Part shown: piece after piece, positions 50,103 to 59,313 of the stretch
Position numbering within the stretch: position 1 is the first letter of the stretch
How the letters are laid out: each line of letters begins with the position of its first letter
Source of the DNA: Rhizobiaceae bacterium
Lineage (GTDB): Bacteria; Pseudomonadota; Alphaproteobacteria; Rhizobiales; Rhizobiaceae
Length of the DNA: 64,000 nt
Reading direction: 5' to 3'
NCBI GenBank assembly: GCA_029233925.1
Contig: JARGOX010000023.1
Coordinates: 1-64,000 of the forward strand
Position numbers and translations under genes: made by a program
The notes under the pieces: model-generated
The model's input: only the letters and a program-made list of their open reading frames with translations
The model's database searches: none
What the model was told of the DNA's origin: nothing

Positions 50103-51277
50103 GCCGACATCCCAAAATCCTCTATTATGTTCAGCACCTTCTGGGTGTCGGACATGTTTTCCGGACCATGCGCATTGTCCGTGTTCTGGTCGAACGGGGA
50201 TTTGATGTCGAACTGATCTATGGCGGGGAGCAACTGCCCGATTTTGATGACCATGGCGCCAGGGTTCATTTCCTGCCGTCACTGACATCATCAAAAGGTG
50301 ATTTCTCCAAGCTGGTTACCGGTGACGGTATCGTCGCAAGCGACGAATACAGACAGATACGAAGAAACCGAATTCTCGCGATCCTGGCCGAAAGTGCACC
50401 GGACATCATTGTGACAGAGGCGTTTCCTTTCGGTCGGCGCCAGATGCATTTTGAATTGCTTCCCTTTATGGAGGCCGCCGTCAGGATGGAGAAGAGGCCG
50501 AAGATCTTTGCCTCGGTTCGCGACATTCTGCAGGAGGGCAACAAACCATCCAAGGACCGGCAAACGGTCGATCTGCTCGATCGCTATTTTGACGGTGTGC
50601 TTGTCCACGGCGACAGGCACCTCATCAGTCTGGACAAAACATTCCCCTATACGGGAGAGATATCCGGCAAAATTTATTATACGGGCATTGTCACGCCGCA
50701 GACTGTCCCGACGCACGCCGACAAGGTCGCGCCGATGGCCGACAGGCATTTTGACGTCGTCGTGTCTGCCGGTGGCGGACTGTTGGGTCGCGAGCTGGTT
50801 CTGGCGGCGGCGGAAGCAAAGGCCGGTTCGTCACTGGATGATGCGCATTGGTGTATCCTGACCGGCCCCTATATGGACGAGGAAGACAGGCAAAGGCTCT
50901 CCGGCAAAGGCATCGCGGTCAGAGAATTTATTCCTGACCTGCATTTGGTCCTGGCAACGGCCCGACTTTCGATTTCACTGGCGGGATATAACACTATTGC
51001 CGATATCATGGCAGCGGGCTGTCGTGCCATTGTGGCTCCGCAATGGAACGACAAGGAGACGGAACAATTGCGCCGCGCCGAATTGCTGGCCGCCCGTGGA
51101 TTGGTTGAAATGCTGTCGCATGAGGCCAAGACAGCCTCTGCAGTGCGCACGGCAATAGACCGTGTCATGGCAAAGCCATTGCCCGACTGGTCATCCATTC
51201 AGACAAATGGTGCCGCTGTCACCGCCGATATTCTACAAGGTGCATTTGACTGCGGCGACCTGAAGCCGTTTCAATAG
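50099..51277 (+). CDS. Glycosyltransferase of the MurG-like COG4671 type, gene 3 of four
   Basis: 392 residues. YYVQHLLGVGHVFRTMR at the N-terminus and SLAGYNTIADIMAAGCRAIVAPQ with EQLRRAELLAARGL at the C-terminus match the first gene of the operon in layout, so the two are diverged paralogues. Start ATG overlaps the previous stop (ATGA). Cytosolic. Donor and acceptor unknown. Confidence 0.82.
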   Translation: MSRHPKILYYVQHLLGVGHVFRTMRIVRVLVERGFDVELIYGGEQLPDFDDHGARVHFLPSLTSSKGDFSKLVTGDGIVASDEYRQIRRNRILAILAESAPDIIVTEAFPFGRRQMHFELLPFMEAAVRMEKRPKIFASVRDILQEGNKPSKDRQTVDLLDRYFDGVLVHGDRHLISLDKTFPYTGEISGKIYYTGIVTPQTVPTHADKVAPMADRHFDVVVSAGGGLLGRELVLAAAEAKAGSSLDDAHWCILTGPYMDEEDRQRLSGKGIAVREFIPDLHLVLATARLSISLAGYNTIADIMAAGCRAIVAPQWNDKETEQLRRAELLAARGLVEMLSHEAKTASAVRTAIDRVMAKPLPDWSSIQTNGAAVTADILQGAFDCGDLKPFQ

Positions 51278-51282
51278 CGCCC

Positions 51283-52428
51283 ATGACAAAAACCAGGATC
51301 GCCTTTTACGCACCACTGAAATCACCGGACCATCCAATACCGTCCGGTGACCGGGAAATCGCCCGCCTGATGATGCGTGCCCTGCAACTGGCAGGCTATT
51401 CAGTAGATCTGGTATCTGACGTCATTTCCTACCAGAAACGGCCGGAGAAAGCGCTTTATGAGCACCGCTGGTCGGATGTCGCTGCTGAAGAGGAACGTAT
51501 AAGGCTGGACTGGCAGCAGGACCCTGGCCAAATACCCGATCTCTGGTTCACCTATCACCCCTACTGCAAGTCTCCCGATTGGCTGGGCCCCGCGCTCTCG
51601 CAATCCTTCGGCATCCCCTATGTTACGGCCGAAGCCTGTCGTACCCATCAGGGCAGCGCCAGTGACTGGCTGAACGGTCGGGCGGCAGTTCAACAGGCGG
51701 TCCGGATGGCCAATATGAATTTTGTCCTGAAGGATTCCGACTGGCTGTATTTGCAGGAGGTCATTCCGGGCATGGAAAATGCCATGCGAATTCCACCATT
51801 TCTGGATCTCTCCATTCAGCCCTTGAAAACATCCGATCCGAAACCTCTCTTTGACAATGATGCGCCTGTCCTGCTGGCCGTTGGCATGATGCGCCCCGGT
51901 GCAAAAATGGCCAGCTACCAGGCCTTGGCAGAGGCTTTGAAAACGATGCAATCAGAAGCCTGGAACCTGGTCGTTGTCGGCGAAGGGCCGGAACGCAAAA
52001 CGATCACCGGTCTTCTGGATTTCATTGATCCTGCCCGGTTGAAGATGACCGGCAGTATTGCCCATGAGGACATGTTCGCCCTGATGGATCAGTGCGACCT
52101 TCTGGTGTGGCCCGGCATTGGCGAGGCCATTGGCCTGGTCTACCTCGAAGCCCAGGCCCGCGGTCTGCCCGTTGCAGCACTGAAGACCGCCGGCGTGCCG
52201 TTGGTCGTCTCCAACAATGTGGGTGGCCTGCTTACTGATCCGGATGATGTGGTGGCCTATGGCGCAGCCATAGGGCGCCTCGTCGACGATGCCATCCTGC
52301 GCGCAGAACTGGGCAAGCAGGGACGCCGCTATGTTGAAGACAAACATGACGTCGCTGCGGTGGCTGCACTTTTCAAATCGACCATTGACGAAATTCTCAA
52401 AAAAAACCGCAATTCAATCACGCATTGA
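51283..52428 (+). CDS. GT4-like glycosyltransferase, gene 4 of four
   Basis: 381 residues. An N-terminal acceptor domain with APLKSPDHPIPSGDR and a C-terminal donor domain with VVGEGPERKTI and WPGIGEAIGLVYLEAQARGLP (EX7E-like). It starts 5 bp after the third gene. Last gene before the tandem repeats. With the other three it could build a tetrasaccharide-scale product, but no polymerase, flippase or exporter is encoded in the operon. Confidence 0.85.
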   Translation: MTKTRIAFYAPLKSPDHPIPSGDREIARLMMRALQLAGYSVDLVSDVISYQKRPEKALYEHRWSDVAAEEERIRLDWQQDPGQIPDLWFTYHPYCKSPDWLGPALSQSFGIPYVTAEACRTHQGSASDWLNGRAAVQQAVRMANMNFVLKDSDWLYLQEVIPGMENAMRIPPFLDLSIQPLKTSDPKPLFDNDAPVLLAVGMMRPGAKMASYQALAEALKTMQSEAWNLVVVGEGPERKTITGLLDFIDPARLKMTGSIAHEDMFALMDQCDLLVWPGIGEAIGLVYLEAQARGLPVAALKTAGVPLVVSNNVGGLLTDPDDVVAYGAAIGRLVDDAILRAELGKQGRRYVEDKHDVAAVAALFKSTIDEILKKNRNSITH

Positions 52429-52452
52429 ATCACGGTTTTAGTTTGATGTCTC

Positions 52453-52608
52453 AAGCTCGACTTATCCGAAAACCGGTGCCCACTTTTCGGGTCTCGCTCT
52501 TTCCTGAAGCTCGACGTGTCCGAAAACCGGTGCCCACTTTTCGGGTCTCGCTCTTTCCTGAAGCTCGACTTGTCCGAAAACCGGTGCCCACTTTTCGGGT
52601 CTCGCTTT
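52453..52608. repeat. Three tandem 54-bp copies of a rhizobial palindromic element
   Basis: The unit begins AAGCTCGACTT and contains CCGAAAA (52466-52472 in copy 1), then CCGGTGCCCAC, then TTTTCGG, then GTCTCGCTCTTTCCTG. Copies start at 52453, 52507 and 52561, the last incomplete. They are nearly identical. The inner dyad CCGAAAA/TTTTCGG is a common interspersed element of Hyphomicrobiales. It lies between convergent genes and abuts the stop codon of the peptide permease, so it may form a 3' hairpin array. Confidence 0.9.
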
Positions 52609-53785
52609 AGTGGTACGGATCAGCCGCATCGCGCAGGCCATCACCCATGAAGTTGAAAGCCAAGATGACCAGTATCACCGGCACGACCGGTAGAATGAGC
52701 CACGGATAGAGCACAACCACGTTGATGTTCTGGGCTTCGTTCAGCAACACACCCCAACTGGTCACCGGCGGTCGCAGACCAATACCCAAGAAGCTCAGGG
52801 CCGTTTCGCCCAGAATCATCGCTGGAATGGTGATGGTCGCCGAGGCGATCAGATGGCTCATGAATCCAGGTACCAGATGGCGCAAGATGATGCGTTTTGG
52901 TTTGGCTCCCATCAATTGAGCCGCCAGCACATAGTCTTCCTCACGCAAAGACAGCAATTTCGAGCGCACGGCACGTGCAAGTCCGGTCCAGTCCAGCAGG
53001 CCCAGGATAACCGTGATCCCAAAGTAGATAAGGATCGGGCTCCAGGTTATCGGCAATATGGCAGCCAGCGCCATCCACAATGGAATACTTGGTATGGATT
53101 GCAGCACTTCGATAATGCGCTGCACCACGACATCCACCCAACCACCATAATAGCCGGCCAGGCCACCGATGGTAATGCCGAGAATGAAACTTACGGTGAT
53201 ACCAAGCAGGCCAATCGTCAGTGAAATGCGCGCGCCATAGATGATGCGTGAAAACATATCGCGACCCAAACGGTCCGTGCCAAACAGAAAGAGATTACCC
53301 TCACCTTCAGCACAAAACAGATGCGTTTGCATCGGTATAAAGCCCCACATATTGTAAGGGTCACCTTCGCAGAAGAATTTTACCGGATAGACCTCGGACT
53401 TGTTGTCGGAATATTCCCGTTTGAGAATTTCCATGTTGAGCGTTCTGACACGCTCATAGACATGTGGCCCGATATAGTCGCCGTCCTTGAAGAAGTGAAC
53501 ACTCTGGGGTGGCGCGTATATATCTTCGATGTGTCTGTGTGCCAGATCGTAGGGTGCGATGAATTCTGCAAAGGCAATCACGATATAGCAAAACAGCAAA
53601 AAGAGGCCGGAATAGTAGGCCAGTCTATGCTTCTTGAATTTCCACCAGATCAACTGGCGCTGGGAAGCAAAATAATACTTCTCCTGCGCCGGTGTAAGCT
53701 GTTCGGCTGCAAGTGGATCAAATGGATCAGACGACACAAAGTGGTCGAGCGGCTGTCCTGCCGCCGGAAGGGATGTATTGCTCAT
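52607..53785 (-). CDS. Peptide-type ABC transporter permease (OppC/YejE-like)
   Basis: 392 residues with an N-terminal cytosolic extension, one TM helix (about 55-75), a ~110-residue extracytoplasmic loop (HRHIEDIYAPPQSVHFFKDG... with two Cys) and then the BPD_transp_1 core with GTDRLGRDMFSRIIYGARISL. Most OppC proteins are about 300 residues, so the long loop is notable. It overlaps the OppB-like gene by 4 bp. Works with the binding protein and double ATPase of this operon. Confidence 0.9.
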   Translation of the reverse strand: MSNTSLPAAGQPLDHFVSSDPFDPLAAEQLTPAQEKYYFASQRQLIWWKFKKHRLAYYSGLFLLFCYIVIAFAEFIAPYDLAHRHIEDIYAPPQSVHFFKDGDYIGPHVYERVRTLNMEILKREYSDNKSEVYPVKFFCEGDPYNMWGFIPMQTHLFCAEGEGNLFLFGTDRLGRDMFSRIIYGARISLTIGLLGITVSFILGITIGGLAGYYGGWVDVVVQRIIEVLQSIPSIPLWMALAAILPITWSPILIYFGITVILGLLDWTGLARAVRSKLLSLREEDYVLAAQLMGAKPKRIILRHLVPGFMSHLIASATITIPAMILGETALSFLGIGLRPPVTSWGVLLNEAQNINVVVLYPWLILPVVPVILVILAFNFMGDGLRDAADPYH

Positions 53786-54780
53786 TTTTGCGCCCTTCCC
53801 TGCAAGCGAATTCGTGGATCAAGAAACGCCAGAGCGATGTCGGATATCAGAACGCCGATGACAGTCAGAAGCGCCAGGAACATGAGAAACGAGCCGGCCA
53901 GATACATGTCCTGGCTTTGCAGCGCCGAAATCAGCAAGGGCCCCGTTGTTTCCAGAGAGAGAACAATCGCCACGACCTCCGCACCGGAAACAACGGCAGG
54001 AAGTATGTTGCCAATGTCAGCAATGAAGAAATTCAGCGACATTCTGAAAGGGTATTTCAACACAGCCTTCATGGGTGGCACACCCTTGGCCCGGGCTGTT
54101 GTTACATATTGCTTTTTCAATTCATCCAGCAGGTTGGCTCGGATTCGACGGATCATCGCCGCCGTGCCGGATGTCCCGATCACAATCACCGGAATGGCCA
54201 TATGTTCCATGATCGAGCCAAATTTGGCCAGACTCATCGGTTCGTTGATGTAGATCGGGTCCATGAGACCGCCAATCGACGTGCCGAACCAGACCTTGGC
54301 AAAATACATCATCACCAGCGCCAGCAGGAAGTTGGGGATGGCAAGACCCAGAAGGCCGGCAAAGGTGAAGGTATAGTCGCCGAAAGAATATTTGTGCGTG
54401 GCCGAATAGATACCAATCGGAAAGGCAATCAGCCAGGTGAAGATAATGGTCACGAAAGAAAGCAACATGGTCAGGAACAACCGGCTTCCGATCAGTTCCG
54501 ATACCGGACGCTCATATTCGAATGAATAGCCAAAATCGCCGTGCAACATGCCGGTGGCCCAGCCAATATAGCGCTGCCACAATGGTTTATCGAAACCATA
54601 TTCCGTCCGCAGGTATTCTATTTTTTGCGGATCAACCGTTTCACCCGAGGCCTGCAATTCTGCCAGGTAACTTTCGAAATAGTCCCCCGGCGGCAATTCC
54701 ACGATGGCGAATATCAGCATGCTGGCGATCACCAGCGTCGGGATCATCGCCATAAAGCGATAGAAAATATATTTCAACAT
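53782..54780 (-). CDS. Peptide-type ABC transporter permease (OppB/YejB-like)
   Basis: 332 residues. N-terminal TM helix, then ELPPGDYFESYLAELQ in the first loop, EYGFDKPLWQRYIGWATGMLHGDFGYSFE (the conserved OppB region, quoted in parts), and about six TM helices. It forms the transport pore with the OppC-like subunit. 8 bp after the binding-protein stop and overlapping the next permease, so it is in a tight operon. Confidence 0.9.
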   Translation of the reverse strand: MLKYIFYRFMAMIPTLVIASMLIFAIVELPPGDYFESYLAELQASGETVDPQKIEYLRTEYGFDKPLWQRYIGWATGMLHGDFGYSFEYERPVSELIGSRLFLTMLLSFVTIIFTWLIAFPIGIYSATHKYSFGDYTFTFAGLLGLAIPNFLLALVMMYFAKVWFGTSIGGLMDPIYINEPMSLAKFGSIMEHMAIPVIVIGTSGTAAMIRRIRANLLDELKKQYVTTARAKGVPPMKAVLKYPFRMSLNFFIADIGNILPAVVSGAEVVAIVLSLETTGPLLISALQSQDMYLAGSFLMFLALLTVIGVLISDIALAFLDPRIRLQGRAQK

Positions 54781-54788
54781 GTCGCAGT

Positions 54789-56702
54789 CTATTCCTCAAA
54801 CCAGAATGTGTCCGGGCGGTAAACGCCGAAAAAAGCCGATGGCGACCAGGAAAATATTCCAGTTTCCGGAAGGTTACGCAGTTTTCTGTTTACAACAACA
54901 GGCTGGATTGCCTCGCGGGCAACTCCGATTGAAAAAACCTCTTCAGAGTATATTTCGAGCATCTCAGACCAGATCGCTTCACGCTCGACATTGTTGGTCG
55001 ATTGTCTCCAGGACTGGTAGAGTTCCAGCAGGCGTTGAGCGGAGGGCAAACTTGGTGCCTCCCCGGCTTTTCCGCCTGTCTCCGTATATTGCCCCCAAAC
55101 AGGCCAGTTCGGCTGAGCGGAGGATACCGGGGCCAGCTCTTCGGGGTTTGATTCCGGCGTTGCCAGACCGATATTCATACCCGTTGATATGGTCATCATT
55201 GTCTGGCCGGTCAGGAACCGGCGACGATGAATATCGCGTTGCAAAGACCGGGTGAAAACCTTTATTCCCAGCTCACCCCAATGATATCGAATGAGTTCCA
55301 GAGCATCGGTTTGTTCGGTGCTTTCACCGGCGCTTTCGACGATCATCTCCATGGGACGTCCGTCCGGCAGCAACCGGGTTCCATAGCTGTCTCTTTTCTG
55401 CAATCCCATTTCGTCCAGCATGTTGTTGGCAGCGGGTGCATCATGCTCGGTCCAGTTTTTGACGTATTTTTCCTTGAAGAGCGGAGAAACGTCGAGCACG
55501 GTATCGCCGCCTACCTTCGCAAGGCCGAAGAACAATTGCTCGTTCAGCTCGTGCCGATCGAGACCCATGGAAAGCGCACGCCTGAACTGAACATTCTGAA
55601 GCACCTCGCGCCATACCGGATCGGCGACATTCATATTGGGATAAAGTGAAATCTGCGAGGCAACCCCGCTTCGCCAAAGCAGCACCCTATAGTTCTGGTT
55701 TTTCTCGCCCTGCTTGAGGAATGTGTAATCGTCAAAACTCAAATAGCGGGCCTGTAGATCGCTTTCACCAGATCCGGATTTCGTCGGCACGATGTCGGTG
55801 GATCCCATCAGCAGCACAACCTCATCAAGATAGGGCAATTGCTGGCCGGTCGGATCTACGCGGTGATAGTAGGGATTGCGGGTGAAAGAATACCGCTTGG
55901 ACGGTCCGTCAGTGGTATTCAGCCAGGGTTGCAGGGTCGGAAGTTCAGGGTTTTCCTGTCTGTATTGCCGCCCTTTGACTGTATGCATCGCCGACCAGTT
56001 GCGGTACTCCCCGTCCTCCACCATTTTGGCCAGTTTTACCGGGTCCACGTAGTTTTTGTGGAACTGTTTCATATAATGGGACGGTTGATAAATATAGGCG
56101 GGAGCGGGACCGGCCAGACCGAGTGTGAATGCCGGGTTTGGTGTATTCCAGGTGTAGCGGACGGTCTGGTCATCGATTACTTCGAAAACGGGAGGTTCGC
56201 CGTCGGACAGCAGGATTTGCGGTATGCCCTTGCCGGTCAGTTCCTGATCATTGGCCACATCCTCCCAATAATAGCGAAAATCCTCTGCGGTAAACGGGTG
56301 CCCATCGGACCATTTGTGCCCCTTGCGCAGACGCAGGGTGAAAATTCGGCCTTCCTCGACGTCAAAGCTCTCCAGAATATCCGGTTTGAGCTCAAATTTC
56401 TCATTGAATCCAACAAGCCGCGCATAGCCATAAACTGTCATCATGCGGATATCTTTGGATTTGCCCATGAGCATTCGCATGGTGCAACAATAGTGACCAA
56501 TACTTTTGCCGCTCTTTTCAAAATCCAGAACCAGAGGCTGATCCGGCAAACGTTCCGACATGGGTGGAAGTTCGCCCGATTCGACCAAGGGTGCCAGGAC
56601 CGGTGGCTCTTTGAGCGTTCCGATGGCATTGCCCGCAACGGCAGAAAATGAATAGACAAGCGCTCCAAATAAAAATGCGGTGATGTGTTTGTTCGTGATC
56701 AT
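54789..56702 (-). CDS. Family-5 ABC transporter solute-binding protein
   Basis: 637 residues. Signal peptide about 1-22 (SFSAVAGNA). SBP_bac_5 fold with LRKGHKWSDGHPFTAEDFRYYW and NVQFRRALSMGLDRHELN, the usual markers of peptide/oligopeptide binding proteins. HYCCTMRMLMG near residue 70 is unusual with a Cys pair. The ATG at 56702 overlaps the ATPase stop (ATGA). The substrate may be peptides, or sugars or opines as in some rhizobial members; not decidable here. Confidence 0.88.
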   Translation of the reverse strand: MITNKHITAFLFGALVYSFSAVAGNAIGTLKEPPVLAPLVESGELPPMSERLPDQPLVLDFEKSGKSIGHYCCTMRMLMGKSKDIRMMTVYGYARLVGFNEKFELKPDILESFDVEEGRIFTLRLRKGHKWSDGHPFTAEDFRYYWEDVANDQELTGKGIPQILLSDGEPPVFEVIDDQTVRYTWNTPNPAFTLGLAGPAPAYIYQPSHYMKQFHKNYVDPVKLAKMVEDGEYRNWSAMHTVKGRQYRQENPELPTLQPWLNTTDGPSKRYSFTRNPYYHRVDPTGQQLPYLDEVVLLMGSTDIVPTKSGSGESDLQARYLSFDDYTFLKQGEKNQNYRVLLWRSGVASQISLYPNMNVADPVWREVLQNVQFRRALSMGLDRHELNEQLFFGLAKVGGDTVLDVSPLFKEKYVKNWTEHDAPAANNMLDEMGLQKRDSYGTRLLPDGRPMEMIVESAGESTEQTDALELIRYHWGELGIKVFTRSLQRDIHRRRFLTGQTMMTISTGMNIGLATPESNPEELAPVSSAQPNWPVWGQYTETGGKAGEAPSLPSAQRLLELYQSWRQSTNNVEREAIWSEMLEIYSEEVFSIGVAREAIQPVVVNRKLRNLPETGIFSWSPSAFFGVYRPDTFWFEE

Positions 56703-58600
56703 GCTACCAGCCTCTTCGTATCGCTGCCCGGCCGAACAAGAACATGGTGGTCCTTGCCTATTTCCAACATTTCCATAGCGGCACCCGGACCCTCTGGAAC
56801 AAATCTTTTGTCCCATTTTTCGTCCGATCTGCTCGTCAGAATGTTTGTTTGGCCAAGCGCAAGTTGATGCGTCAAATCAATCGTGGGAATGGATTGCAAC
56901 AGGTTTTGTGTATAGGGATGAATTGGATCGCGAAACAGAACCTCTCCTGGTGCTATTTCCACAATGCGACCAGCCTGCATAACGGCAACGCGATCAGCCA
57001 CATAATTGACCACGGCAAGATTGTGAGAGATGAAAATCGTCGTCAGGTTCAGCTCGCGCTGCAGGCGTATCAGCAAATTGAGAATTTGCGCCTGAACGGA
57101 AACATCCAATGCTGATACCGGTTCATCACAAATCAACAGATCGGGGTCGAGAGCCAAAGCACGGGCAATACCAATGCGCTGGCGCTGGCCACCTGAAAAA
57201 CTGTGGGGATAGCGATTGAGAAATGTTGGCGACAAACCAACCATGTTCATCAATTCACGTGCACGCTCCTTGCGCCACTGAGCATTTCCAATGGCGTGGA
57301 TTTCCAGTGGCTCCGACAGAATATTCATCACCGTTGAACGGGGTGACAATGAGGAGAACGGATCCTGGAAAACCATCTGAATCTTGCGCCGCAGATCAAA
57401 CAGCTCACGTCCACGAATCTTGGCCAGATCCACTTCATTTTTGCCATCATTGAAGCAGATCGATCCCTCCGTTGGAGTCAGTGCACGGCTGATGATTTTG
57501 CTCAATGTTGTCTTGCCGCAACCACTTTCCCCCACCAGACCAAAACACTCGCCATGGCGCACTGAAAAGCTAACATTATCAACGGCAATGACCCGGTCAG
57601 ACTTCGAACTGAAAAGACGGCTGCCCTTTTTGGATTCAAAGCTCATTGACAGATTGTTGACATCAAGAACCGTTTCGCCGGGCTCATGACGACGAAGCTC
57701 GGCATTTTCCTTGAAGGCGGCAGGCAGCGGCTGGGTCACCTCGCGCAACGACACCAGGCGTTCACCGGGCTGCATGTCCAACTTGGGGACTGCGGCCAAA
57801 AGAGCTTTCAGGTACGGGTGTTGCGGCCTGTGAAAAATATCCTCCAGACTGCCCGCTTCCATCAAAGTGCCGTGATAAAGCACCAGAATTTCATCTGCCA
57901 TATTGGCAACAACGCCCAGATCATGGGTGATCAGCAGCAAAGACATGCCCAGCTTTTTCTGGACATCCTTCAAGACCGCAAGAACCTGTGCCTGCACCGT
58001 TACATCAAGCGCGGTTGTCGGCTCATCAGCAATCAACAGCGCGGGATTGCACACAAGCGCCATGGCAATCATGGCACGCTGGCGCAGCCCGCCCGAAAGC
58101 TCCATCGAATACATATTATAGGCACGCGCAGGGTCAGGAAAGCCAACCAGCTCCAGCATTTGCTGAGTGAGTTCCCGGCACTCTTTGCGACTGACATCGC
58201 GATGCAGGTCCAGCGCTTCATCAATCTGATTGCCAATCGTATGCACTGGGGAAAGCGACGTCATCGGCTCCTGGAAAATGATGGAAATCCGACCGCCACG
58301 AATTTGTCGCATGGCCCGCGCATCCCGCGACAGCTGCACAATGTCGACAGGTTCTCCACCGTTCAAGGGGTCATAAAAATTGATCGACCCACCGGTGATT
58401 TCGGCGACATCAGGAAGAATCCCCATGATTGTCTGAGCTATTATGGATTTTCCTGAACCGGATTCACCAACCAAGGCAACTGTTTTGCCTTTTGGAATAC
58501 GAAAGCTGATGCCCTTGACAACGTCCGATTGATGTTCCCCTACACCGATTGCAACCCGCAAGCCCTCAACCCGCAGAATATCTGAACCTTTTTCACTCAT
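56699..58600 (-). CDS. Peptide ABC transporter ATPase, fused DppD-DppF type (YejF-like)
   Basis: 633 residues with two ABC cassettes. Domain 1: Walker A GESGSGKS, signature ELSGGLRQRAMIA. Domain 2: Walker A GESGCGKTTLSK, signature SFSGGQRQRIGIARALALD. Both look catalytically complete. Each has the oligopeptide C-terminal region with a PGE/GEV-type element. First gene of the operon ATPase - binding protein - OppB - OppC. It drives uptake from the cytosolic face of the inner membrane. Confidence 0.93.
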   Translation of the reverse strand: MSEKGSDILRVEGLRVAIGVGEHQSDVVKGISFRIPKGKTVALVGESGSGKSIIAQTIMGILPDVAEITGGSINFYDPLNGGEPVDIVQLSRDARAMRQIRGGRISIIFQEPMTSLSPVHTIGNQIDEALDLHRDVSRKECRELTQQMLELVGFPDPARAYNMYSMELSGGLRQRAMIAMALVCNPALLIADEPTTALDVTVQAQVLAVLKDVQKKLGMSLLLITHDLGVVANMADEILVLYHGTLMEAGSLEDIFHRPQHPYLKALLAAVPKLDMQPGERLVSLREVTQPLPAAFKENAELRRHEPGETVLDVNNLSMSFESKKGSRLFSSKSDRVIAVDNVSFSVRHGECFGLVGESGCGKTTLSKIISRALTPTEGSICFNDGKNEVDLAKIRGRELFDLRRKIQMVFQDPFSSLSPRSTVMNILSEPLEIHAIGNAQWRKERARELMNMVGLSPTFLNRYPHSFSGGQRQRIGIARALALDPDLLICDEPVSALDVSVQAQILNLLIRLQRELNLTTIFISHNLAVVNYVADRVAVMQAGRIVEIAPGEVLFRDPIHPYTQNLLQSIPTIDLTHQLALGQTNILTSRSDEKWDKRFVPEGPGAAMEMLEIGKDHHVLVRPGSDTKRLVA

Positions 58601-58698
58601 AGAACAGTTTTTCCCCTAGAACTTAGCGATCAGGACATTATATTCACGTTTTTATCATCCGCCCAACCCACAGCAATATGAACATACTTGCAGTATTT

Positions 58699-59313
58699 TT
58701 ACACGGCTGCCAATGACCCTTTTGACCAAAGATAGATCTTATCTTGGGAAATCTTCTCGACAAGCGCTTTTTCCCGGTCAAGTGCACCCAACAGAAACAG
58801 GCAAAGCCGAATAATGCCTGTATGTGTAACAATCACTGTCGGTGAATGAAGGCTCTCGAGAAATCTCAGCATGGAGGGAACGCGGGCCGCGTAGCTCTCC
58901 CCTTTGTGAGGACAGAAATTCCAGCGGTCAGCATTGCGCCTGCGCCTTTCCTCGGGAAACCTCTTCTTGACTTCCAATGTCGTCAAACCTTCCCAATGGC
59001 CAAAGGATAATTCCTTGATGGCCGGTTCGACAACAATATCGTCCGGCGGACGCGCCAAACGCTGTGTTATGATCTCTGCGGTTTGTCGTGCGCGAAGCAG
59101 AGGCGACACAAAGAATGGAAACTCGTCTGCCTGCAGACGTCCCGCAGCCACCAGCTCGATCATGCATTGTGCGATTGCAGCCGCCTGTGTTTTGCCCGTG
59201 TCATTAAGCGCAATATCGCTGTCACCCTGAAATAGCCCGTGCAGGTTCCAGTCCGTCTGGCCGTGGCGTATCAGGTACACATCAGGCGTTTCACCCGGGT
59301 TGAAATCAGTCAT
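58699..59313 (-). CDS. Histidine phosphatase family protein (phosphoglycerate-mutase-like)
   Basis: 204 residues. The phosphoacceptor motif is VYLIRHGQTDWN (R16, H17, G18); the second His is in IVTHTGIIRL, and a Glu lies in ELSFGHWEGLT. It overlaps the end of the epimerase gene by 8 bp, so the two are co-translated. The substrate could be a sugar phosphate, ribazole phosphate or another small phosphate. The start at 59313 is supported by length and overlap; two upstream in-frame codons exist. Confidence 0.85.
   Translation of the reverse strand: MTDFNPGETPDVYLIRHGQTDWNLHGLFQGDSDIALNDTGKTQAAAIAQCMIELVAAGRLQADEFPFFVSPLLRARQTAEIITQRLARPPDDIVVEPAIKELSFGHWEGLTTLEVKKRFPEERRRRNADRWNFCPHKGESYAARVPSMLRFLESLHSPTVIVTHTGIIRLCLFLLGALDREKALVEKISQDKIYLWSKGSLAAV

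Noticed and set aside
52453-52608. CRISPR array
   Set aside because: Three directly abutting copies without variable spacers and no cas genes; it is a tandem palindromic repeat.
52425-52610. Short plus-strand frame with an 18-residue peptide repeat
   Set aside because: Produced by the 54-bp tandem palindromic element; not a protein gene.
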